A stretch of 64,000 nucleotides of DNA from Sneathia vaginalis (GTDB lineage Bacteria > Fusobacteriota > Fusobacteriia > Fusobacteriales > Leptotrichiaceae). How positions within the stretch are numbered: the first letter of the stretch is position 1; the number at the start of each line of letters is the position of its first letter. Made by a program: the position numbers and the translations under genes. Below are positions 47,674-54,057 of the stretch, one piece after another. The notes below the pieces were generated by a model. That model was not told the origin of the DNA, searched no databases, and saw nothing but the letters and a program-made list of their open reading frames with translations. The stretch lies in NCBI RefSeq assembly GCF_000973085.1, contig NZ_CP011280.1, positions 770,642 to 834,641 on the forward strand, in the 5' to 3' direction.

Positions 47674-47719
47674 TGTACTGCACCCATAATCTTGTACACA
47701 AGATTGGAGGTGCAGTACA
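47674..47719. repeat. Large imperfect palindrome downstream of the stand-alone YadA anchor gene
   Basis: TGTACTGCACC (47674-47684) pairs with GGTGCAGTACA (47709-47719), and inside it AATCTTGT (47688-47695) pairs with ACAAGATT (47698-47705). 19 bp of stem in total, with no T-run on either strand, so it is not a standard terminator. Confidence 0.7.
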
Positions 47720-47730
47720 GATACTATATT

Positions 47731-48105
47731 TTACTTAGATATTTTTTGTTGAAGTTCTTTAATTTTTCTTGCTTGTTGTAATTGTCTTTTGTCTGTTATT
47801 TCTCCTATAGCAAACCCAATACCAGCATCTATTCCTAAATTACCTTTCAATCCAAACTTGTAATTCATTCTTCTGTTTGGTATAGTTCCATTAAATCCAA
47901 TTGCAAATGCATGTTCTTTGCCATATGTACCATAAGCTGCTGTCAAGTTAGCTATTCCACTTTCAGTTGTAGTTAAACTTGCCATTGCTATTACATTGGC
48001 TACTTCACCTAATGCTAGATTAGATTCTTCAAGTGCTAAAACTGATGCAAAAGATATGCAACTTGTAGACAGAAAACCTATAATTAACAAAATAATTTTT
48101 CTCAT
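47731..48105 (-). CDS. Stand-alone YadA-like membrane anchor protein
   Basis: 124 residues: signal peptide (1 to about 20), a short LEESNLALGEVANVIAMASL helix, then the YadA anchor (PF03895 type) with LTAAYGTYGKEHAFAIGFNG, NYKFGLKGNLGIDAGIGFAIGE. There is no passenger, only a few residues between signal and anchor, so a trimeric 12-strand barrel without a surface fibre is predicted. After the last strand comes a charged, coiled-coil-like tail (KIKELQQKISK) instead of the usual terminal aromatic residue. The frame opens 12 codons upstream, but AAAGGAGG is placed for ATG 48105. It could be a trimmed adhesin gene. Confidence 0.8.
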   Translation of the reverse strand: MRKIILLIIGFLSTSCISFASVLALEESNLALGEVANVIAMASLTTTESGIANLTAAYGTYGKEHAFAIGFNGTIPNRRMNYKFGLKGNLGIDAGIGFAIGEITDKRQLQQARKIKELQQKISK

Positions 48106-48135
48106 TTTTCCTCCTTTCTCTGTAAAAAAACAAAA

Positions 48136-48176
48136 AAGCACCCCATGTAGGAATTGCTATCCTACACGAGATGCTT
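48136..48176 (-). terminator. Strong hairpin with T-run in the leader of the YadA anchor gene (possible attenuator)
   Basis: A 17-bp stem when G-T pairs are allowed (48136-48152 with 48160-48176), 7-base loop, then T-runs on the minus strand. It sits between a good promoter and the gene start. Upstream ACGAGA in the leader can pair with TCTCGT of the hairpin's first arm, which would undo the terminator. Alternatives: end of a ~90-base small RNA, or the end of a lost gene. Confidence 0.6.
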
Positions 48177-48227
48177 AACTTAATAATCACATTTTTTCTC
48201 GTAAATTTTTGTTCTTTTTACAATACA

Positions 48228-48256
48228 ATTATACTACTTTTAACTAGTGTTTTCAA
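48228..48256 (-). promoter_or_regulatory. Sigma-70 promoter upstream of the leader hairpin
   Basis: Minus strand TTGAAA (48251-48256), 17 bases, TATAAT (48228-48233). Predicted transcription start near 48221, giving a leader of about 115 bases. The stretch 48257-48398 shows nothing recognisable. Confidence 0.7.
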
Positions 48257-48398
48257 GTGAAATGTTATATTTTCTGTGAAATTTTGTGAGATAAAAGTGA
48301 TATTGTCATAGATAAGATAAAAGTAATTATGTCGTTTTAGTTATTTAAGATATGCTGTATAATATAATTCTTAAATAATTAAAGGAGACTAAAGCGAT

Positions 48399-48840
48399 TG
48401 TAAATGTCAATATATAAATGTACAAAAATGTAAAAATAATAATGTACATTTTAACTACTTTTCTCCCTCCTTATCCTCATAATATTTTTTTATTTATAAC
48501 TTTTACCTGTTATTCTAATAACATGTGAATGATGTAAAATCCTATCCAATATTGCATTTGCTAGAACTTCATCTTTAAATATTTCATCCCAGTTAGAAAA
48601 AGGAATATTTGTTGTAAAAATTGTGCTTTTTGTTTCATATCTCCTATCTATCAATTGAAAGATTAATTTAAAATCTTCTTTATTTATTGGTAAATAGCCT
48701 AATTCATCTATTATCAGTAATTTATATTTAGCAAAATGTTTTATTCGTTTTTTTAATATATTTTCTTGTTTTGCTTTTTTTAATTGTTCTATTAAATTAT
48801 GACATTTTATGAAATATGTTGATATACGTTTATTTGTGGC
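48399..48840 (-). mobile_element. IS21-family element remnant (one end plus istB fragment)
   Basis: The left boundary TGTAAATGTC followed by repeated AATGTACA-type motifs (48399-48455) has the form of an IS21 terminal region with multiple short repeats starting TGT. Next to it lies the 3' part of istB. The transposase gene istA, the 5' half of istB and the other end are absent, so the element cannot move. Confidence 0.65.
48490..48840 (-). pseudogene. istB: IstB-like ATP-binding protein, C-terminal fragment
   Basis: The open frame to 48876 has an istB-like part from about TYFIKCHNLIEQLKKA to the end: LLIIDELGYLPINKEDFKL (Walker B), TIFTTNIPFSNWDEIF, and AILDRILHHSHVIRITGKSY. The N-terminal half with the Walker A loop is missing. 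The first ~17 residues of the frame are out-of-frame translation of the adjoining ORF6N gene, so a deletion fused the two. IstB helps the IS21 transposase; this copy is dead. Confidence 0.85.
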
Positions 48841-49468
48841 ACTTATATATTTTGGTATAGGCAACATCTGCTTCAATCTTATCTCCGTTCATTAAAAGGA
48901 AATGCTTATAAGTGTCTGGATCTATAAAATTATCCATAACCTTTTTCAAATCTTCTTTTGTAGCTAAATTACTAATTTTATTGTTTATTGTTGATATATC
49001 CTTTGTATTCTGGTTTGTCTGTACTGCTATTTGTAATAATTCTTTCGAGGTGATAAAGTCTTGATTTTCAACTATAAAATCTTTCATCTGCTTAAACATT
49101 CGTATTAAAGCCTTACTTTGCTTGACAGCAAGTTCTCCTCTTAATACAGTCATCAGCATATAAATACCTTGTTCTGTAAAGGCATAGGGTTTATACTTAA
49201 TGTTACTTCCTCTACCTGTTCCTCTGTTCAAGGTCACATTTTGTGATCTTGAAAGTTCATCAACTTCATCATCAGTTAATTGGAACATAAAATCGTCATC
49301 AAATTTTCCGTTATTTCTTTTTATCTGTTGATTAAAGGCTCTTGTTTCATACCCATATATTTCAGCAAGTTCAAAATCAAGCATAACCTTTTGACCTCGT
49401 ATATAGTAAATCTTGCTTTTCATTGTAGTTTCATCTATCACTACAATTTCTCTGTTTTCATCTGCCAT
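48830..49468 (-). pseudogene. ORF6N-domain (KilA-N/Bro-like) protein, truncated at the C-terminus
   Basis: 212 residues. ORF6N DNA-binding domain about residues 10-105: IYYIRGQKVMLDFELAEIYG, FDDDFMFQLTDDE, GSNIKYKPYAFTEQGIYML. The C-terminal domain starts with FIDPDTYKHFLLMNGDKIEA but stops after VAYTKIYKCHK, where related proteins continue for roughly 100 residues; the junction is with istB sequence. Phage-type antirepressor family, often carried by prophages and mobile islands. The start at 49468 has GGAGGT upstream; an in-frame ATG at 49486 is less well placed. Confidence 0.75.
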
Positions 49469-49499
49469 TAAATGCACCTCCAACATTATCTAAATTCTT

Positions 49500-49625
49500 T
49501 TATATTTTTCTACTTCCTCTACCAATCCCTCTATTCAAGGTGAAATTTTTGCACCTTGAAATTTCTACCATTTCTTCGTCCGTTACTAAAATTTTAGGTA
49601 ACATAAAAAAGCTAAACCTATCTCC
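49500..49625 (-). pseudogene. Fragment of a second ORF6N-type gene
   Basis: A short open stretch reads FFMLPKILVTDEEMVEISR followed by CKNFTLNRGIGRGS, clearly parallel to the DFMFQLTDDEVDELSRSQN and VTLNRGTGRGSN segment of the neighbouring gene, then meets a stop. Directly upstream of the intact paralogue's start, so it looks like a partial duplication or older copy. Bases 49626-49699 show nothing recognisable. Confidence 0.6.
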
Positions 49626-49699
49626 ATTTTTGGGCAAAAGAAAAGACAATAGATTTTCTATCGTCCAAGTCGTTTATTATTTAGTTTCTTATTTTTAAC

Positions 49700-50047
49700 T
49701 TACTTACATCCAAACTCTTTTAAAAATTTAATTTTATCATCTTCTGTCCAGCAAATTAATGATATTCCATCAAATTCACTAACTACATCATCATAAATAC
49801 ACTTGAATTTCCACTCTACAATAGTTTGATTATCTTTATGAAAAAATTGTAATATATCCCATAGAATAACTTTTCCTCTTTTATTCCATTCATCAAACCA
49901 ATATTTTACACTCTTACAATCTTTGTATTTTGGTCCCCAACTTTCAATATATACTACATCATTTGTAAAAATATCATCTATACCCAAATCTTTTTGTTTA
50001 AGCCACATTGAAAACCACAAATAAATTATTTCTTCTCTTTTAGCCAT
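49700..50047 (-). CDS. NTF2-like (SnoaL-type) nuclear transport factor 2 family protein
   Basis: 115 residues, a single alpha+beta barrel domain. WFDEWNKRGKVILWDILQFF followed by HKDNQTIVEWKFKCIYDD, EFDGISLICWTEDDKIKFLK and EFGCK are the conserved core of this small-protein family; it has a hydrophobic pocket and may bind or turn over a small ligand. Function unknown. Single gene with GGGATGGTG upstream of the start. Confidence 0.75.
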   Translation of the reverse strand: MAKREEIIYLWFSMWLKQKDLGIDDIFTNDVVYIESWGPKYKDCKSVKYWFDEWNKRGKVILWDILQFFHKDNQTIVEWKFKCIYDDVVSEFDGISLICWTEDDKIKFLKEFGCK

Positions 50048-50140
50048 AACACCATCCCTTTATCACTAACTTTTTTATTTTTTTAACCTTATTATATTCT
50101 TTCACATTTTTTTCAATATCTACATTTTTTGTATTTAAAT

Positions 50141-50174
50141 AGGCTATAACTTAGTAAATACTAGGTTATAGCCT
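50141..50174. repeat. 34-bp palindrome upstream of the NTF2-like gene
   Basis: AGGCTATAACTTAGTA pairs with TACTAGGTTATAGCCT around two bases, 16 bp including one G-T pair. No T-run follows on the minus strand. The rest of 50048-50281 is AT-rich without a gene. Confidence 0.65.
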
Positions 50175-50182
50175 TTATAAAA

Positions 50183-50251
50183 TATTAAAAATAGTGAGAC
50201 TTATAATGCTTCTCATAGATTTTGAATACATTATATATTTAGTCTCACTAT
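50183..50251 (-). terminator. Terminator-like hairpin downstream of the broken membrane-protein gene
   Basis: TAGTGAGACT (50192-50201) pairs with AGTCTCACTA (50241-50250) and inside it TATAATG pairs with CATTATA; on the minus strand a T-rich stretch follows. The AGTGAGACT arm is shared with the folC terminator. Confidence 0.55.
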
Positions 50252-50281
50252 AGATAGAATTTATATAATTCACTTTACAAA

Positions 50282-50732
50282 CTACTTACATTCAACGTTA
50301 TCAAAATGTTTATTTTCAATTTTTAAATTATCTATCGGTATAAGTTTATATATTTTTTGGGCAATTACTAAATCCCCTTCATTTTCATTTGCAGTCATAA
50401 CTATTGCACAATTATTATAATAACCTACAATAACTTGTATATTTTTTATTGATGCCTTTGTCTCATCCATATTATCTTCAACAATTATTTCATAATCTTT
50501 TTTTTCTTCATATTTATTTTTTTCAGAATTTGATGAAATTATACATATAATAATAATAAAATTAATTATTATAAAAAAAATTTGAAAAAAAACTTTTATT
50601 TTTTTTTACATTTTCATCGGAAATTAATTTAAATTTTTCTTTATTTTCTTCAGAAATTTGTTTTATAATTTTTAAAAAATATAAAGTTTCTTTAACAATA
50701 TATGATATAAGATATATTAAAAATGAAATAAT
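50282..50732 (-). pseudogene. 3' part of a broken membrane-protein gene
   Basis: Continuation of the gene at 50733-51230. After the nonsense codon the frame reads IISFLIYLISYIVKETLYFL and onward to DENVKKK, then a run of nine A (minus strand, 50611-50619 region) shifts the frame; beyond it KVFFQIFFIIINFIIIICII is a membrane helix and the open frame 50282-50470 (62 residues from its ATG) gives the soluble C-terminus ending FDNVECK. No own start or ribosome-binding site is seen. One base added or removed in the A-run restores a continuous reading frame. Unknown family. Confidence 0.6.
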
Positions 50733-50804
50733 TTACATAATTACATATACAAAATATGGTATAAAATATATTAGAAACGAAATAATTGACATAATCATAT
50801 ATAT
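50701..50804. repeat. 54-bp-period tandem duplication inside the broken gene
   Basis: 50701-50750 and 50755-50804 align without gaps at roughly 80-85% identity; period 54 = 18 codons, so the duplication kept the frame. The same position reads TCA (Ser) in one copy and TAA (stop) in the other. Confidence 0.75.
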
Positions 50805-51230
50805 ATAAATTAATAAAGGGTGGAATATATTAATTTTATATTTAAATAACATGAAAATTACTAATATCATCATAAAAATATTAGGAAAATTTATAATAAC
50901 GAGCTTTTCTTTAGAATTTTCTAATGATCCTTCATTTTTTTCTATTCCTACAGATATAAATATAGAAATAATACCATAAAATAGCATTGCAATAGTTAAT
51001 ATATAATAAATAATATCCTGCATTATATCCATATTTAAAAAATAAAAATAAGGTATACCATAAAATTTTTCTATATCTTTTAAACAAGTATATTTATATA
51101 TAATATAACATATACTCGAGAATATAGTTGCAGTTTTAAAAATTTTATACACTCCTTCTGATTTTTCTAATATATAAGATAACCAATTTTTCTTTTCATC
51201 TTCTTTTTTTATTGGTTCATTATAATCCAT
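50733..51230 (-). CDS. Hypothetical membrane protein, 5' part of a broken gene
   Basis: 165 residues. A charged N-terminus (MDYNEPIKKEDEKKNWLSY) and four hydrophobic segments (about 35-50, 70-95, 112-128, 135-160). I do not recognise a family. The frame ends at a TAA that corresponds to a serine codon in the second copy of an internal 54-bp duplication, and coding similarity continues beyond, so the true protein was probably about 300 residues. Base composition is even more AT-rich than the neighbours. As it stands, a truncated protein without its soluble C-terminal domain would be made. Confidence 0.6.
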   Translation of the reverse strand: MDYNEPIKKEDEKKNWLSYILEKSEGVYKIFKTATIFSSICYIIYKYTCLKDIEKFYGIPYFYFLNMDIMQDIIYYILTIAMLFYGIISIFISVGIEKNEGSLENSKEKLVIINFPNIFMMILVIFMLFKYKINIFHPLLIYIYMIMSIISFLIYFIPYFVYVIM

Positions 51231-51264
51231 ACATCCTCATTTCTTTAAATATATATTATTATTT

Positions 51265-51294
51265 AGGGATGCTAGAAATTAATCTAGCATCCCT
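51265..51294. repeat. Hairpin between the broken gene and the giant adhesin
   Basis: AGGGATGCTAGA-6-TCTAGCATCCCT, perfect 12-bp stem just after the adhesin stop codon. It lacks a T-run but is the likely transcript end. Confidence 0.6.
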
Positions 51295-51307
51295 TACACT
51301 GCTAAAA

Positions 51308-53953
51308 TTACTTAAACTTCTTCATTAACATTTCTAACTTTCTTTCCATTTCTTGTAACTTCTTATTAGATTCTTTCTTGTCGTTTTCATATTTGTCTTC
51401 TAATTCCTTGAACTTCTTAGCTGTTTGTTTCTTATCGTCTTCATATTCAGAAATTTTCTTGTTTGCTTCTTCTAACTTCTTAGTTACTTCCTTGATCTTC
51501 TTGTTATCAATGCTAGGGAATGTATCGTGTTCTTCACCAAGCATAACTCCAGCTCCAACACCGAACGCAAGATTACCTTTATTATTTACTGAACCACTTA
51601 ATTTGTATACAAAGTTACGTTCTTCATTAGTTCCACTAAATCCTACTGCTAATGCATGTGATCCTCCATAGTATCCATACGCTGCACTTAGATTATGTCT
51701 ATGTCTTGAATATGAATTAACTTGTACTAGATTTGCCATTGCCACTGCATTTGCTACTCCACCTAATGCTAATTCAGATTTTTCAAGTGCTACAGTAGAC
51801 TTATTGTCTATTGTGCTTATCATATTATTAACTTGTGTTTTGTTATAGTAATTATTCTTTAGATGTTCATTTACTTGTTTATCTGTTACTAATACATTGC
51901 TAGGGTTAGATATATCTGCTCCAGTACTTAATTTTTCAATTAAGTTTGTTTTACCTTTATCAGTCAAGTTATCTGCATCTACATTTAATTTACCTTTAAG
52001 TGCTTCATATACTTGTCCACCATTTACTGCATCTGTTGAGTTAGCAGTCATTCTACCATCACCAATATTAGTCAATGTCATAGGTTTAGAATTTGGTTGA
52101 GCCTTAATTACTACATTATTTGCTTCTTTACCAATAAGCTCTTTACCAATTTTATCCTTATACTTCTTAGTTGTTTCATCATATGTTGCATCTTCAGGAT
52201 AGAACTTATCATCTTTACCTCTAATTAACTTAGTTGGCTTATCTTCTTGATTAGTTAAAGCATCACCTGTTAATGGTTGTTCTGGAGTAGCTTCAGTTGG
52301 TTGAGTTTTTAATGCTTTACCATCATTACCTACCCATTCCTTCCCTTTTTCATCATATTTTTTATCTTTGATGTCAGCTTCCTTATAGAACTTACCATCA
52401 GCTTGTTTAGTAACTTTATCAGATTCTTTAAAGTATTTTCCTTCTACTTCTTGCGTACCTTCTGCATATACTTTTCCATCTTCAGTTACTATAGTTCCAG
52501 CCTTGTATGCTTTACCATCTTTACCTAATACTGCTTCTTTATTCTTTTCGTAATATTCAAATGGATTATTTCCATCTAATGACTTAAGCTTGTTATCAAT
52601 ATATCCCTTAGTTACTACTGAATCAGGTGTATTTCCATCTTTAACTCCACTAATTGTTCCTTTAGAATTGTCAATAACGATACCATTGTCTGATTTATTT
52701 TCAGTACCATCTTTATATTCTTTCTTAAATGCTATTTTATCCTTAGTAATTTCAATAGTATGTCTTGGATTATCTTTTGTTCCAGAATTTTTATCATCTT
52801 TATCTGTTATTGTTAATCCCTTTTGATCTAGTTTAGTACTGTTACCATCTTTATCTTTTTCAGTTTCAAATGACTTCATATTCTTTAAGTTAGCTGATAA
52901 TTTAAGTTCAACTCCAGAGTCATTAGCAACAACATTAATATTACCTTTAGCACTTTCAAAATTATTAGTTTCAGTTCCTTCACCTTTGATATTTACTTTA
53001 TCATTAAGTTCCTTAGTTTCTCCAGTATTACCTGCAAATTTTAGACCTTTATTCTTCAATTTTTCAATATCTCCAGTAATTGTTTTAACCTTTTCATCAA
53101 CATAATTCTTATTTGCTGCCATATGTCCATCAGACTTATCATCTAAATCCTTAAGTCCTGTTATACTTCCAGTTCCTACAATCTTTTTATCAGTACCTTG
53201 TCCTTCTTCTTTTGTTTCAAAGGCTATTGATGATTCCTTTATTGATACAGATGGTTTTGTTGCATCTTTTTTAGTTATTTCTATTCCATCTTTACCAATC
53301 TTAGTTGTTACTCCATCAGTACCAGTGTTAAACTCTGTTCCATTTTCTGTTAATGTTACTTTTGTTTTCTTAGCTTCATCAGTTCCATCACTTTCTATTG
53401 AATTAATATTCTTTAATTCTTTTGCTAAACCTACTTCAATATTACCACTTGTATTATCTACCTTAATTGCAATATTTTTTGTTTCGTACTTAGTAGCAAA
53501 ATTATCTTTTGTTAAACCTGTTGAATTTGATCCATTAATAGTAATTGTATCACCTAAAAACTTAGTAGCTGTACCTGTACTTCCTGCAAAAGTTATACCT
53601 TTACTTGCTAAGAATTGTAAGTCTCTTAATGTTACTACCTTGTTAAGTTCAGCATCTTTATACACATCTTTTTTAGCTTCCTTATTAACAAGTTTCTTAA
53701 GAATTTCACCATTCTTCTTATTATCATTACTTAATCCTAAAGCACTTGCTACATTACCTAATGTAATAGGTTCTGTTGTTTTACCATCTGATTTAACAGT
53801 TGATAAAATTACATCTTCTGAAACTACTTCTTTAGCATTTTTTTCTTTTGTTCCATCTGCATTTGCTTTATAGAATTTACCATCAGTATCTTTCATTAGC
53901 TTATTTCCATCTTTGTCTGTATAAACTACTGTTCCTAAAGTTCCATTCTTCAA
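51308..53953 (-). CDS. Giant trimeric autotransporter adhesin, C-terminal fragment (stalk, YadA anchor, coiled-coil tail)
   Basis: 881 residues; third piece of one adhesin gene. The open frame in fact begins near 54080 (reading NSSDYGKENSGIAATQKEV), so the TTG at 53953 is not a real start. Contents: a module GTVVYTDKDGNKL...PITLGN...DLQFLASKG also found in the middle fragment; stalk and beta-prism connectors; a stretch of DGKxY repeats (about residues 470-530); neck NGGQVYEALK; YadA anchor at about 724-805 (SELALGGVANAVAMANL, LSAAYGYYGGSHALAVGFSG); then a ~75-residue Lys/Glu coiled coil to the C-terminus. Anchor trimers form the outer-membrane pore that exports the passenger. Confidence 0.85.
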   Translation of the reverse strand: MKNGTLGTVVYTDKDGNKLMKDTDGKFYKANADGTKEKNAKEVVSEDVILSTVKSDGKTTEPITLGNVASALGLSNDNKKNGEILKKLVNKEAKKDVYKDAELNKVVTLRDLQFLASKGITFAGSTGTATKFLGDTITINGSNSTGLTKDNFATKYETKNIAIKVDNTSGNIEVGLAKELKNINSIESDGTDEAKKTKVTLTENGTEFNTGTDGVTTKIGKDGIEITKKDATKPSVSIKESSIAFETKEEGQGTDKKIVGTGSITGLKDLDDKSDGHMAANKNYVDEKVKTITGDIEKLKNKGLKFAGNTGETKELNDKVNIKGEGTETNNFESAKGNINVVANDSGVELKLSANLKNMKSFETEKDKDGNSTKLDQKGLTITDKDDKNSGTKDNPRHTIEITKDKIAFKKEYKDGTENKSDNGIVIDNSKGTISGVKDGNTPDSVVTKGYIDNKLKSLDGNNPFEYYEKNKEAVLGKDGKAYKAGTIVTEDGKVYAEGTQEVEGKYFKESDKVTKQADGKFYKEADIKDKKYDEKGKEWVGNDGKALKTQPTEATPEQPLTGDALTNQEDKPTKLIRGKDDKFYPEDATYDETTKKYKDKIGKELIGKEANNVVIKAQPNSKPMTLTNIGDGRMTANSTDAVNGGQVYEALKGKLNVDADNLTDKGKTNLIEKLSTGADISNPSNVLVTDKQVNEHLKNNYYNKTQVNNMISTIDNKSTVALEKSELALGGVANAVAMANLVQVNSYSRHRHNLSAAYGYYGGSHALAVGFSGTNEERNFVYKLSGSVNNKGNLAFGVGAGVMLGEEHDTFPSIDNKKIKEVTKKLEEANKKISEYEDDKKQTAKKFKELEDKYENDKKESNKKLQEMERKLEMLMKKFK

Positions 53954-54057
53954 CTTATCTTGTTCTGTACCATTAGCATTTATCTTATTTAATACATCTT
54001 TAACTTCTTTTTGAGTTGCTGCAATTCCAGAATTTTCTTTACCATAATCTGAAGAAT

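Noticed and set aside
48136-48176. IS200/IS605 end hairpin
   Set aside because: No TnpA or TnpB gene or remnant nearby, and the hairpin has a proper T-run and an upstream promoter, fitting a terminator better.
53325-53873. Long open frame of 182 codons on the plus strand opposite the adhesin
   Set aside because: It is an antisense shadow of repetitive coding sequence: no ribosome-binding site, composition mirrors the adhesin, and no domain features.
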